DNA of 64,000 bases from CAVREM01 sp963728825 (GTDB lineage Bacteria > Acidobacteriota > Vicinamibacteria > Vicinamibacterales > CAVVIG01). The stretch is from contig CAVSLA010000001.1 of NCBI GenBank assembly GCA_963728825.1, forward strand, positions 310,001-374,000, given 5' to 3'. This document shows, piece by piece, positions 1 through 7,891 of the stretch; position 1 is the first letter of the stretch, and every line of letters begins with the position of its first letter. The position numbers were made by a program, and so were the translations under genes. The notes under the pieces were generated by a model. It made no database searches. It worked only from the letters and a program-made list of their open reading frames with translations, and was not told the DNA's origin.

Positions 1-2
1 AC

Positions 3-404
3 GGCGACGGGCAGACCTGCAAGGTCGCCAACCAGATCGTCGTCGCGCTGACGATTGAAGCCGTCGCGGAAGCGCTGCTGTTCGCCTCGAAGGCCGGCGC
101 CGATCCGAGCCGCGTCCGCCAGGCGCTGATGGGCGGATTCGCCTCGTCACGCATCCTCGAAGTGCACGGCGAGCGGATGATCAACCGCACATTCGACCCG
201 GGATTCCGGATCGAGCTGCATCAAAAAGATCTCAACATCGCACTGACCGGCGCACGCGCCCTTGGAGTCAGCCTCCCCAATACCGCGACCGCCCAGGAGC
301 TCCTCAACGCCTGCGCCGCAGCCGGCGGCGCGAAATGGGATCACTCAGCGATGGTCCGCGCGCTCGAGAAACTCGCCAGCCACGAAGTCACGAAACGGGC
401 TTAG
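3..404 (+). CDS. glxR: 2-hydroxy-3-oxopropionate reductase, C-terminal part (5' end outside window)
   Basis: This is the C-terminal all-helical domain of a beta-hydroxyacid dehydrogenase that reduces tartronate semialdehyde to D-glycerate with NAD(P)H in glyoxylate metabolism. The frame is open from base 3. It begins GDGQTCKVANQIVVALT, the family's catalytic-lysine segment (K in the CKVANQ motif), followed by EALLFASKAGADP and MGGFASSRILEVHGERM, which are typical of GlxR rather than of 3-hydroxyisobutyrate dehydrogenase. The NAD-binding Rossmann half lies upstream of the window. The stop codon shares its last base with the first unit of a 7-bp tandem repeat. Subfamily assignment rests on these recalled motifs; a close 3-hydroxyisobutyrate dehydrogenase relative is the main alternative. 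Confidence 0.85.
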   Translation, partial: GDGQTCKVANQIVVALTIEAVAEALLFASKAGADPSRVRQALMGGFASSRILEVHGERMINRTFDPGFRIELHQKDLNIALTGARALGVSLPNTATAQELLNACAAAGGAKWDHSAMVRALEKLASHEVTKRA

Positions 405-452
405 CACCCGGCACCCGGCACCCGGCACCCGGCACCCGGCACCCGGCACCCG
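404..452. repeat. Tandem heptamer array, 7 x GCACCCG
   Basis: Seven perfect head-to-tail copies of GCACCCG start on the last base of the glxR stop codon and run for 49 bp. No open frame that looks like protein crosses it. The position, directly behind a stop codon, matches the other short tandem arrays in this window (25383 and 43417). Confidence 0.95.
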
Positions 453-610
453 AAGGAGACACCGAATGTCAGGCCCGGAGCACAGCCCGGCCGGACGCCG
501 GTTCGACTGAATTGAGCTGTCAGCAAGGAATGGCCGAAAAAGCCGCATTCAAGCCGGGGGTCGACCGGGACCGATCGGCAAGCGTTTTGCCTCGTCGAAC
601 CTACACATCC

Positions 611-1624
611 ATGTCCGAACCGGAGGTTTACTCGCCGCGGGAGATCGCCCGGGCCGCACAGGTCCCCGAGGCGCGCGTCGTGGCGATTCTAGGGTCGGCG
701 CAGGGCTTCGTCCCCCACGCCGACGCCGTGCGGCTCGGCCGCGAGCTGCGGCAGCGGCCTGGGCTGTTTTCGGTCTTCGGACCGGCCGCCCGTGAGGCGC
801 AGCCGAAGAGCGTCCCGCTCGCGGTATCGGGTACCCTCCACGCGAGCGCGGTCGCTGTTGCCGTCTTCATCGCCAGCCTTGGCCTGGCACCGACGGCAAA
901 GACATTTGCGATAGAGGAACCGGCCAGGGAGATGCGCCTGGTGTTCATGAATTTGCCGGGGCCGGGCGGCGGCGGAGGCGGTGGTGGAGCGAGGCAGAAA
1001 GCGCCGCCACCAAAGGCGCAGCGTCACGGCCGCAGCACGGTCAGCAGTCCGATGCCGCCGCGGAGGCCCCCTCAGCCCGTCGAACCGCCGCCGCAACCAG
1101 TGCCCGAACCGCCGGCCACGCTGAACTCGGAACCGATGCCGATCGTCTCCGCGCCGATCGTCCAGGCTCCCGCCGAAGATCGCAACCGCGCCGGCGTTCT
1201 CCAGGAGGCGCGCACCGAGGCCGAGAGCCGCGGACCGGGTACCGGCGCCGGCACCGGCAGTGGAACGGGCACGGGCATTGGTCCCGGCGACGGCAACGGC
1301 GTGGGCCCCGGCTCGGGTGGCGGCACCGGAGGTGGTCCGTTCCGCCCCGGGTCGGGCATCGAGGCGCCGCGGCTGCTGCGCGAAGTGCGCGCCGATTACA
1401 CCGAGCAGGCTCGCCGCAGCGCCGTCGAAGGCGAGGTGGTCCTCGAGATCGTCGTACGGAGCGACGGCTCGGTCGGCGACGTCAAGATTGTCAAACGTCT
1501 TGGTGCGGGGCTCGACGAGCGCGCGGTGCAAGCGGTCCGGCAATGGCGGTTCTCTCCGGCCCGACGACTCGGCTCTCCCGTCGATGTCATCGTTGAAGTC
1601 GCGGTCGAGTTCAAGCTGCGGTAG
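611..1624 (+). CDS. TonB-like energy transducer with an HTH-like N-terminus
   Basis: The C-terminal ~85 residues form a TonB C-terminal domain (EVRADYTEQARRSAVEGEVV, then DGSVGDVKIVKRLGAGLDE and AVRQWRFSPA), which in the family links the inner-membrane motor to outer-membrane receptors. A single hydrophobic segment lies near residues 72-97. A long Gly-, Pro- and Gly-Thr-rich linker follows (residues ~110-255), as expected for a periplasm-spanning arm. Unusually, the first ~30 residues (YSPREIARAAQVPEARVVAI) resemble a MerR-type helix-turn-helix placed before the membrane segment. The ATG at 611 was chosen because this domain begins there; the frame stays open upstream to 335 but that part is repeat-derived. 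No ExbB or ExbD lies nearby. The next gene starts 10 bp downstream. Confidence 0.8.
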   Translation: MSEPEVYSPREIARAAQVPEARVVAILGSAQGFVPHADAVRLGRELRQRPGLFSVFGPAAREAQPKSVPLAVSGTLHASAVAVAVFIASLGLAPTAKTFAIEEPAREMRLVFMNLPGPGGGGGGGGARQKAPPPKAQRHGRSTVSSPMPPRRPPQPVEPPPQPVPEPPATLNSEPMPIVSAPIVQAPAEDRNRAGVLQEARTEAESRGPGTGAGTGSGTGTGIGPGDGNGVGPGSGGGTGGGPFRPGSGIEAPRLLREVRADYTEQARRSAVEGEVVLEIVVRSDGSVGDVKIVKRLGAGLDERAVQAVRQWRFSPARRLGSPVDVIVEVAVEFKLR

Positions 1625-1633
1625 GTGTGGGCC

Positions 1634-2359
1634 ATGGACACGTTGCTTCTGACAATCACCTTGATTTCGGTGACCGGCGCGATCGGCGCCGGACTCTACA
1701 CCTGGCGCGTGATTCGTCACGACCGTCAGCGCTCCGAGGCGCGGATTGCAGCGCTCGCGGCCGCAATCAGCGACGGCGATCCGGGTGAGGAAGCGGTCGT
1801 CGAGCTGCCGATTCGCGCCGCGCAAGCTCCGCCGATGCCGGATGATCGGTTCGCGCTGGAGCGTCCCCTGGCCCGAGGGTCTCGTGGACTGGCCGTTGCC
1901 CTGGCCGGGGCAGCGGTTGTCACGGTTATCATCGGCAGCATTGTGATCACGAGCTCGCCTCGTGATTCGTCAGGCGCACGGAGCGCCGACCGGGCCGTGG
2001 CGGACACGCCAGCGCCGAACGCCACCGCGCTACCGCTCGAATTGATTGCGCTCGGCCACGAACGGGAATTGGATCGGCTGACGATTCGCGGCGTGATCCG
2101 CAGCTCGTCGACAACCGCCGGCATCGGTCAACTCACCGCCGTGGTGATGCTCTTCAATCGGGACGGCGCCTTCATCGCCAGCGGCCGCGCCGCGGTCCAC
2201 GATTCGGACGCGGCGCCGGGTGCCGAACGGAGATTCATCGTCAGCGTCCCGGCGGCGGCCGAAGTCGGCCGCTATCGCGTCAGCTTCACGAACGACGACC
2301 GCATCGTTCCGCACGTGGACAAGCGAACCGACGCTGGAACCCAGAAATCGGTAGTCTGA
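1634..2359 (+). CDS. Two-helix membrane protein of unknown function
   Basis: Not recognised as a named family. The product (241 aa) has one N-terminal membrane helix (residues ~2-20, LLLTITLISVTGAIGAGLY) and a second near residues 83-106 (GLAVALAGAAVVTVIIGSIV), separated by a charged segment. After the second helix comes a ~110-residue extracytoplasmic domain with beta-strand character, containing LTAVVMLFNRDGAFIASG and RRFIVSVPAAAEVGRYRVSF, reminiscent of FxLYD-like sandwiches. A GTG at 1625 directly after the tonB stop is an alternative start; the ATG at 1634 is preferred. It sits between the TonB-like and VWA genes on the same strand, so co-transcription is likely. Confidence 0.65.
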   Translation: MDTLLLTITLISVTGAIGAGLYTWRVIRHDRQRSEARIAALAAAISDGDPGEEAVVELPIRAAQAPPMPDDRFALERPLARGSRGLAVALAGAAVVTVIIGSIVITSSPRDSSGARSADRAVADTPAPNATALPLELIALGHERELDRLTIRGVIRSSSTTAGIGQLTAVVMLFNRDGAFIASGRAAVHDSDAAPGAERRFIVSVPAAAEVGRYRVSFTNDDRIVPHVDKRTDAGTQKSVV

Positions 2360-2370
2360 AGGTGACCGCC

Positions 2371-3399
2371 ATGCGCTCCGGACCCATCGTCAACGTTGTC
2401 GCCGTCGTGGTCGCGGCCGCCACGCTACAGGGCCAGCAACCGGCGCAGGACGGCGGATCGTTCCGCTTCAAGACCGGTGTCGAGCTGATCAACGTCACGG
2501 CGACCGTCTCGGACGCCAGCGGCCGATTCGTCCATGGCCTGAGCAAGGAAGACTTCACGGTCTACGAGGACGGCCAGCTGCAGGAGGTGACGCATTTCAG
2601 CGCCGAGCGAACGCCGGTCAGCCTCGGGATCGTGCTCGACACGAGCGACAGCATGGACGGCGAGAAGATGCAGGCGGCGAAGGCGGCCTTGAATCGGTTT
2701 TTGTACGATCTGCTGGATGAGCGTGACGAGATCTTCCTGTACACCTTCGACGACGATCCGACGCTGGTGCAGGGCTGGACGGGCGATCGCCAGCTGCTGA
2801 CGCGCGCGATCAATCGCATCCGGACCGACGGTGCGACGGCGATGTACGACGCCGTGGCCGAGGCGATTCCCCTCGCGGCCACCGGCCGACATCAGAAGAG
2901 GGCCATCCTCCTCATCTCCGATGGGAACGACACCTCGAGCCGCACGCCGCTGGTCGACCTGAAGCAGCTGGTCCGCGAAAGCGAAGTGCTGGTCTATGCC
3001 ATCGGCATCGACGGCGACGGCGGGCCGGCGCTCCAGCCGTTCCCGCCCAGGCCGCAGCCGCCGGTGCGGATCCCGATTCCCATCCCGTTTCCGGGAGGCC
3101 CACGGCGACCGCGTCCTCAGCTTCAATGGCCGCCGCGACCGACCGGCGGCAGCAACGAGCGCGTCAATCCGGTGGCGCTGCGCGACCTGACCGATGACAG
3201 TGGCGGCCGAACGGAAATCATCCGCCAGCCGCGCGACCTGAATCCTGCGACAGAAGGAATCGCCAGCGAGTTGAACCAGCAGTACTACCTGGGCTATCCG
3301 TCGGCGGGCAAGAACGACGGGCGCTGGCACGCGATCCGCGTCGAAGTCAAGAACCGCGCGTACCGGGTGCGCGCACGACGAGGGTACGTCGCAAGCTAG
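2371..3399 (+). CDS. Secreted VWA-domain protein (acidobacterial VWFA-related type)
   Basis: The protein has a signal peptide (MRSGPIVNVVAVVVAAATLQ), a short beta-rich N-domain (FKTGVELINVTATVSDASGR and LSKEDFTVYEDGQLQEV) and a VWA domain from about residue 85. The metal-ion adhesion site is complete: DTSDSMDG, the threonine of DGATAMYDA, and ISDGND. A proline-rich stretch (residues ~215-255) interrupts the C-terminal half. The family ending YYLGYPSAGKNDGRWH then VRARRGYVAS is present. Family membership is clear; the ligand and role are unknown, and such proteins are presumed envelope or extracellular adhesion or binding factors. A GTG at 2362 is an alternative start. It is a distant paralog of the four VWA genes at 30-38 kb. 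Confidence 0.85.
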   Translation: MRSGPIVNVVAVVVAAATLQGQQPAQDGGSFRFKTGVELINVTATVSDASGRFVHGLSKEDFTVYEDGQLQEVTHFSAERTPVSLGIVLDTSDSMDGEKMQAAKAALNRFLYDLLDERDEIFLYTFDDDPTLVQGWTGDRQLLTRAINRIRTDGATAMYDAVAEAIPLAATGRHQKRAILLISDGNDTSSRTPLVDLKQLVRESEVLVYAIGIDGDGGPALQPFPPRPQPPVRIPIPIPFPGGPRRPRPQLQWPPRPTGGSNERVNPVALRDLTDDSGGRTEIIRQPRDLNPATEGIASELNQQYYLGYPSAGKNDGRWHAIRVEVKNRAYRVRARRGYVAS

Positions 3400-3407
3400 A
3401 ATGCTGC

Positions 3408-4157
3408 GTGCCTTTACTGGCAACGGCGGTCGGCCTCAGTCTGCTCGGCAGCTTCGGCGGACTCCTCGTCGCTTCCTCGCTGCTCCTGTTCACCGATCGG
3501 GTCCGCACACGCATGGTGCCGTGGCTCGTCAGCTACGCGGTCGGCGCGCTGCTCGGGGTTGCGCTCCTCGCCCTGCTTCCCGAGGCGCTCGAAACAATGG
3601 CGCCGGCCCAGGCATTCGCGACGCTGCTGGCCGGCATCCTCGTTTTCTTCGTGCTCGAAAAGCTGGTGCTGCTCCGCCACTGTCACACCGACGAGTGCCA
3701 CGTGCACGGCGCGACCGCCGCCCTGGTGCTGGTCGGCGACGCCTTCCACAACTTCATCGATGGCGCGACCGTCTGCGCCGCGGTGCTCACGTCGGTGCCG
3801 CTCGGCGTCAACACGGCGATCGCGGTCGCGGCCCACGAGATCCCCCAGGAGGTCGGCGACGTCGCCATCCTGCTGGCCGCCGGCTACAGCCGTCGGCGGG
3901 CGCTGATGCTGAACGTGTTGTCAGGTGCCTCGGGCATCGCCGGCGCCCTGGTCGCCTACGTCGCCGTGGGTTTCCTGCCCGGCGTGCGCCCGGTGATCCT
4001 TGCGCTATCGTCTGCCAGCCTCCTCTACATCGCCATGTCCGACCTGATTCCTGACCTGCATCGCGGTCAGATCGACAGCAGCGGCCTGCGGCAGGTTCTG
4101 CTGATTGTGGCGGGCGTCCTGACCGTCGCCCTATTTGGTCGGCTCATCGGGCAGTGA
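3408..4157 (+). CDS. ZIP-family divalent metal transporter
   Basis: The 249-residue protein has about eight membrane segments and the ZIP signature in helices IV and V: GDAFHNFIDGATVCAA (His and Asn metal ligands) followed by AAHEIPQEVGDVAILL. Between helices III and IV lies a short His-rich loop (LLRHCHTDECHVHGA), the usual cytoplasmic metal-binding loop. The family imports zinc or other divalent cations across the inner membrane. The start is a GTG at 3408, 8 bp after the VWA stop; the ATG at 3401 is in another frame. Which metal is carried cannot be read from the sequence. Confidence 0.88.
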   Translation: MPLLATAVGLSLLGSFGGLLVASSLLLFTDRVRTRMVPWLVSYAVGALLGVALLALLPEALETMAPAQAFATLLAGILVFFVLEKLVLLRHCHTDECHVHGATAALVLVGDAFHNFIDGATVCAAVLTSVPLGVNTAIAVAAHEIPQEVGDVAILLAAGYSRRRALMLNVLSGASGIAGALVAYVAVGFLPGVRPVILALSSASLLYIAMSDLIPDLHRGQIDSSGLRQVLLIVAGVLTVALFGRLIGQ

Positions 4158-4212
4158 CACTCATCGGCTACGACGCGGCCGTCGAAACGGCCCAATACCC
4201 CCGGTTTCTGGT

Positions 4213-4228
4213 TGGCACCCGATTTGTA
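4213..4228 (+). promoter_or_regulatory. Possible sigma-54 (-24/-12) promoter
   Basis: TGGCACCCGATTTGTA matches the sigma-54 consensus TGGCACrNNNNTTGCw with correct GG-to-G spacing. The -12 element is TTGT instead of TTGC. It would start transcription near 4239, about 33 nt before the BON gene. Confidence 0.35.
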
Positions 4229-4271
4229 GCTCTGATCCGTGACGCCTCGCCTGCAGAAATCGCGGCTGAAC

Positions 4272-4820
4272 ATGTCATTCAGGGTTCTTCTTCTTGTTGT
4301 TGGATGGTCGGTGTTGCCGGCCGCCGTCTCAGCGTCCCAGGCTCTGAACGATCTGCGGATTCTCGACGACGCCGCGGCGACCGTGAACGCGTATCCCCAC
4401 TTCACGATCTTCGATGACGTGAGCGTGGGCGTCGACAGTGGGGTCGTGACGCTGACCGGAAAGGTCACGATGGGCTACAAGCGTAGTGAGCTGCAAAAGA
4501 GGGTCGCCGGCATCGCCGGGGTCCGTCAGGTGGTCGATCAGTTGGCGGTGTTGCCGGCCTCCTCGTTCGACGATGCGCTGCGGCAGCAGATTTCACGAGC
4601 CATTTACAGCAACTCGAACTTCTGGAACTACGCCGTGATGCTCAACCCGCCGATTCACATCATCGTCGACCGCAGCCACGTCACGCTCACCGGCGTGGTG
4701 CGCAGCGACGTCGATCGCCGGCTGGCGCAGGCGCTGGCCACGCAGTTCGGCGCGTTGTCCGTGACCAATGCGCTCCGAACGGACGCCGAGATGCGGAGCG
4801 CGCGTGTTGCAGCCAAATGA
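4272..4820 (+). CDS. Exported BON-domain protein
   Basis: A signal peptide (MSFRVLLLVVGWSVLPAAVSA) is followed by two BON-type modules. The first covers about residues 35-95 (DDVSVGVDSGVVTLTGKVTM, then GVRQVVDQLAVLP) and the second about residues 105-165 (IHIIVDRSHVTLTGVVRSDV). BON domains are small alpha/beta folds of periplasmic proteins such as OsmY that are thought to bind phospholipid or stabilise the envelope. The ATG at 4272 was chosen because the signal peptide begins there; an earlier in-frame start at 4239 adds only a non-hydrophobic stretch. The 3' end overlaps the next gene. Confidence 0.82.
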   Translation: MSFRVLLLVVGWSVLPAAVSASQALNDLRILDDAAATVNAYPHFTIFDDVSVGVDSGVVTLTGKVTMGYKRSELQKRVAGIAGVRQVVDQLAVLPASSFDDALRQQISRAIYSNSNFWNYAVMLNPPIHIIVDRSHVTLTGVVRSDVDRRLAQALATQFGALSVTNALRTDAEMRSARVAAK

Positions 4821-5499
4821 GCTGCCGGTCCGAATCAATCGTGACGCGGCGGTGACCGCGCTGGTCTATGCGGCATCCACTCCCAAACTGGATGCCGCAC
4901 TGATTCTTGCCCACGGCGCGGGTGCCGGCCAGCAGAGCGCGTTCATGACGTCGTTCGCGAGGGCGCTCGCCGGGCTCGGCGCCGACACCATCACCTTCAA
5001 TTTTCTCTATACGGAACAACAGCGCCGCATCCCGGATCGGCGGCCGGCGCTCGAAGCCTGCTATGCCGCGGTGATTCAGGCGGTACGGGACGAGGTCGAC
5101 AGCGCAGGACGCGGATTGTTCATCGGCGGCAAGTCGATGGGCGGTCGCATCGCGACCCATGTCGCGGCCGCCGGCCTCGCTGAATCACCACGCGGCCTGG
5201 TGCTGCTCGGATATCCGCTCCATCCCCCCGGCCGGCCCGACGATCGGCGGGACAGCCATCTTCCTGATGTGAAATGCCCGATGCTCTTCGTCCAGGGCAG
5301 CCGCGACACCTTCGGAACCCCGACCGAGCTCGAGCCGGTGATGAAGACGCTCCACAGTCCTGCGGAGCTGCACGTCGTGGCGGGCGGCGACCACTCGTTC
5401 AAGGTGTCCAGCGACGCGAAGCGACAAGCACCGGTGTTCGACGAGGTTCAGCGCAAGATCGTGTCGTGGATGCGCGGCGTCATCGGCCGGCGCGCTTGA
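4804..5499 (+). CDS. Alpha/beta hydrolase, TEX30/KANL3-like
   Basis: The fold is recognisable from the oxyanion segment LILAHGAGAGQQS, the nucleophile elbow GGKSMGGR, the acid residue in FVQGSRDTFGT and the histidine in VAGGDHSF. Together these are diagnostic of the small dienelactone-hydrolase-like TEX30/KANL3 group, whose bacterial substrates are unknown. A GTG at 4804 within the end of the BON gene is taken as the start (then LQPNELPVRIN); an ATG at 4768 is possible but adds 12 residues unlike the family. The last 20 bp overlap the convergent hydrolase gene on the other strand. Confidence 0.78.
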   Translation: MLQPNELPVRINRDAAVTALVYAASTPKLDAALILAHGAGAGQQSAFMTSFARALAGLGADTITFNFLYTEQQRRIPDRRPALEACYAAVIQAVRDEVDSAGRGLFIGGKSMGGRIATHVAAAGLAESPRGLVLLGYPLHPPGRPDDRRDSHLPDVKCPMLFVQGSRDTFGTPTELEPVMKTLHSPAELHVVAGGDHSFKVSSDAKRQAPVFDEVQRKIVSWMRGVIGRRA

Positions 5500-6172
5500 G
5501 AAATGCGGCCGCCGCTTCGCTGAACTCCGCCGTCCACTCGTGTCCGGTGTCCGTCGTGACGACTGACACCGGAACGGCTGCCGAATGTAGCCGCGCCAGG
5601 TCAGCCTCCATCTTTTCCGCCGTGTACCACTCGTCCCGGCTGCCGCGCCCGACGAGCGTTGCTGCGATGCGCGACAACGCCTCTCGATCGAGCTCCGGTG
5701 GAATGTCGCCTCCCACTGAGATGACGCCCGATACCGGCCGGGCCGCGGCGCAAGCGGCACGATAGGCCATCGCCACACCCTGCGAGAAGCCGGTGTAGAC
5801 GAGCATTCCTCCGGTATAGCCGGGTCTTGAGACCCGGCCTCCATCTGACTCCTGTGACGACTCGAGCCAGACGGCGTCGACTACCGACGAGACATAGCGG
5901 TTGTTGTCGGCAATCGCCAGCTCGCGATCCTGCCTGGTCATCCAGCTCGCGACGACCTCGCGCGTCCGCCCGCGATAAAAGCGGTGCAGCGCCTGCACCG
6001 CCACGAGCGTCCAGTCGTCGGTGCCGGGAATGCCACGCAGGCGATCCATGGCAGCCTCGGCCAGTTCGCCGTAGCCGTGAAATCCGACCAGCAGGCCGCG
6101 CGATTGCCCTTCCGAGGCAGGTTGGACGAGGTAGCGGCCGTGCGTAGTCGTGGGAATCGTGCGGGCCATCAT
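5480..6172 (-). CDS. Alpha/beta hydrolase, phospholipase/carboxylesterase type, with a palindrome-encoded insertion
   Basis: The motifs are GLLVGFHGYGE near the N-terminus, the nucleophile elbow YTGFSQGVA, an acid in GRGSRDEWY and a histidine in TDTGHEWT. They fit the carboxylesterase/phospholipase group that cleaves short-chain or lysophospholipid esters, probably in the cytoplasm since no signal peptide is seen. Just before the nucleophile strand, where relatives have a short loop, the segment GGRVSRPGYTGG is encoded by a REP-like palindrome (5819-5838). The frame is kept. The 3' end overlaps the neighbouring hydrolase gene by 20 bp in a convergent arrangement. Confidence 0.8.
   Translation of the reverse strand: MMARTIPTTTHGRYLVQPASEGQSRGLLVGFHGYGELAEAAMDRLRGIPGTDDWTLVAVQALHRFYRGRTREVVASWMTRQDRELAIADNNRYVSSVVDAVWLESSQESDGGRVSRPGYTGGMLVYTGFSQGVAMAYRAACAAARPVSGVISVGGDIPPELDREALSRIAATLVGRGSRDEWYTAEKMEADLARLHSAAVPVSVVTTDTGHEWTAEFSEAAAAFLKRAGR
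5819..5838 (-). repeat. REP-like palindrome inside a coding sequence
   Basis: A 9-bp perfect stem, GCCGGGTCT/AGACCCGGC, with a 2-base loop lies in frame within the hydrolase gene. It shares the CGGGTC...GACCCG core with palindromes at 18671 and 25472 and, less closely, the one at 6588. Confidence 0.8.
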
Positions 6173-6213
6173 GCGCTGACACGATACCGCAACGGTGCCG
6201 CTATCCGGGCCGT

Positions 6214-6576
6214 TCAGGAGGAGAGCGGGTGAAGGTCAATCAGATGGGCCCCGACCACCCGGCCGGCAATGAGGTGCTCCTGGATAATCCGTTCCAGGAC
6301 CGGAGGATCGCAGGCACCGTACCAGGCGCCTTCTGGATAGACGACGGCGATCGGACCGCCTTCACAGATCCGGAGGCAGTTCGCCTTGGTCCGGAGAATC
6401 CCTCCCTGGTCGGAAAGGCCGAGCTCCTTGAGCCGGCGCTTGAGGAATTCCCAGGCCGCCAGGCCCCGTTCCTTGTCGCAGCACTTTGGCGTGGTCTGAT
6501 CGCAGCAGAGGAAGATGTGGCGGCATGCGACAGGAACGCCGATCGTCCGCGCGATCTCTCTCTGAGATTCAGTCAT
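6214..6576 (-). CDS. Thioredoxin-like [2Fe-2S] ferredoxin
   Basis: This 120-residue protein carries cysteines in the thioredoxin-like ferredoxin pattern: HIFLCCDQTTPKCC (C24/C25 and C32/C33) and ANCLRICEGGPIAVVYPEG (C67, C71), followed by WYGACDPP. The family binds a [2Fe-2S] cluster through four of these cysteines and acts as a small electron carrier; its partner is unknown here. The doubled cysteines leave the exact first two ligands uncertain. It lies downstream of the minus-strand aconitase-like, LolA-like and barrel genes but is separated from them by a strong hairpin, so it may have its own promoter. Confidence 0.85.
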   Translation of the reverse strand: MTESQREIARTIGVPVACRHIFLCCDQTTPKCCDKERGLAAWEFLKRRLKELGLSDQGGILRTKANCLRICEGGPIAVVYPEGAWYGACDPPVLERIIQEHLIAGRVVGAHLIDLHPLSS

Positions 6577-6587
6577 GGTTGAAGAGT

Positions 6588-6613
6588 GGCGGGCCTCAGG
6601 AGGCCCGCCCTAC
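6588..6613 (-). repeat. REP-like palindrome / possible terminator
   Basis: A perfect 10-bp stem, GGCGGGCCTC/GAGGCCCGCC, with a 2-base loop and a flanking GTAG on the minus strand sits between the barrel gene and the ferredoxin gene. No T-tract follows, so simple intrinsic termination is not assured. Confidence 0.75.
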
Positions 6614-6623
6614 GTACGCTCGG

Positions 6624-7889
6624 CTAAAACGATAACGTCGTGCCGAAATGCGCTCGCGTCCCCACGCCGACGCCGCGCGCCACGACAACATTCAACTTGA
6701 GGAACGCGGCCGACACCCACACTCCTCCGCCGATTCCCTTTGCAAACCGCTGATCGGCGAGGCGCGCGCGGTGATGATAAATCGTCGCGGTATCGAAGAA
6801 CGCGTTGACCCCCAGCTTGCCGACGTTCAATGGCGAGGTGATCGGCACCCGCAGCTCGATTGAACCCGCGACCAGCACGTCGTTCACCGACGACCCGGCT
6901 TTGAAGCCGCGCAGATTGTCCATGCCGCCGAGCATCGGCTGCAGGAACAACGGCAACCCCCGGCCGGCGCCATTTCGATAAGCTCGGGCAACGAGCACGC
7001 TCTGGCCGAACAGGCCGGCATATCCGCGTAGATCGAGCTCGTGCTGATCGAAGTTGGCGTCTTCGTCGAGCCGGAAACGGTTCCATGCCGCACGAGCGTA
7101 AACCGCGTTGCGCGCCAGCATCGGATCGACCCGCGTATCGAAGACCAGATCGGCGCCCGTCTGAAAGAACCGCTCTTCGTTCCCCAGGAACGAGACGTGC
7201 TCGGACCCGATGGTGAGGCCGCCGCGCAGACGCGGCGCCAGACCGCGCTCGAAGCGCGCCCATACGCGCTGTCGATCGTCGTTCTGTTCGTAAAACGGGT
7301 GCTCCCGGCGCGACACTGAGACACCGGCCGTCACGCGATCGACCGGGCCGCGCGCAAAGTCCTTCTCGAGCTGCGCCGCGGCCCGTTTGTCGCCGCCCCA
7401 GGTGAGAGGAAACGCGAGGCGGCTCCGGGAACCGGCCATGTTCGGCAGCGCGAAGCGGACCCCGTAGGTCAACCCGTAGCCATCTTCCACATCGAGGATG
7501 GGCAGGAACATCAGCGTCGGGCCTCGTCGCCGCACCGTGCGCGCCTCGCCCGAGCCGCGATCCCACTCGATCTTCACCGGCCCTTCATCAACCATGATGA
7601 CGATGATGATCCTGGAGGGATCGGAGATCGATGCGAAGCGCTTCAGGACTTCGATCTGACGGAATCGACCGCTGTCGCGCAGACGGCCTTCGACCGCCAG
7701 CAGCGTGCCTTCCTCGAACGGCGCGCCGATCGCGACGCCGGCCAGCCGGATGACTTCTTCTTCGGTCATCACGGCGTTGCCGTGCACGCGCAGCTCGGCG
7801 ATGACTTCCGGAGATTGGGCAACCGCGGCCGCCTCGAGTGCGAGCGGGGCTGCGTCAGTCAGTGCGAGCAGCAGCAGGAGGCCGAGCAC
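6624..7889 (-). CDS. BamA/Omp85-like outer-membrane protein with one POTRA domain
   Basis: After a signal peptide (LGLLLLLALTDAAPLALEAA) comes a single POTRA-like domain, about residues 28-105 (VIAELRVHGNAVMTEEEVIR, then LRDSGRFRQIEVLKRFAS). The C-terminal ~290 residues form a surface-antigen barrel with GLTYGVRFALPNM, LGGMDNLRGFKAGS and ELRVPITSPLNVGKLGVNAF, ending in aromatic F as barrel proteins do. The arrangement resembles short Omp85 members rather than a five-POTRA BamA. The start is a GTG at 7889, 2 bp after the stop of the upstream gene, so the two are translationally linked. Its cargo is unknown. The upstream open frame reaching 8195 is the antisense-like extension of the neighbouring gene. 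Confidence 0.8.
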   Translation of the reverse strand: MLGLLLLLALTDAAPLALEAAAVAQSPEVIAELRVHGNAVMTEEEVIRLAGVAIGAPFEEGTLLAVEGRLRDSGRFRQIEVLKRFASISDPSRIIIVIMVDEGPVKIEWDRGSGEARTVRRRGPTLMFLPILDVEDGYGLTYGVRFALPNMAGSRSRLAFPLTWGGDKRAAAQLEKDFARGPVDRVTAGVSVSRREHPFYEQNDDRQRVWARFERGLAPRLRGGLTIGSEHVSFLGNEERFFQTGADLVFDTRVDPMLARNAVYARAAWNRFRLDEDANFDQHELDLRGYAGLFGQSVLVARAYRNGAGRGLPLFLQPMLGGMDNLRGFKAGSSVNDVLVAGSIELRVPITSPLNVGKLGVNAFFDTATIYHHRARLADQRFAKGIGGGVWVSAAFLKLNVVVARGVGVGTRAHFGTTLSF

Positions 7890-7891
7890 GA

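Noticed and set aside
335..610. N-terminal extension of the TonB-like protein and small frames across the heptamer array
   Set aside because: The residues come from translating the GCACCCG repeat and have no signal or domain character; the credible start is 611.
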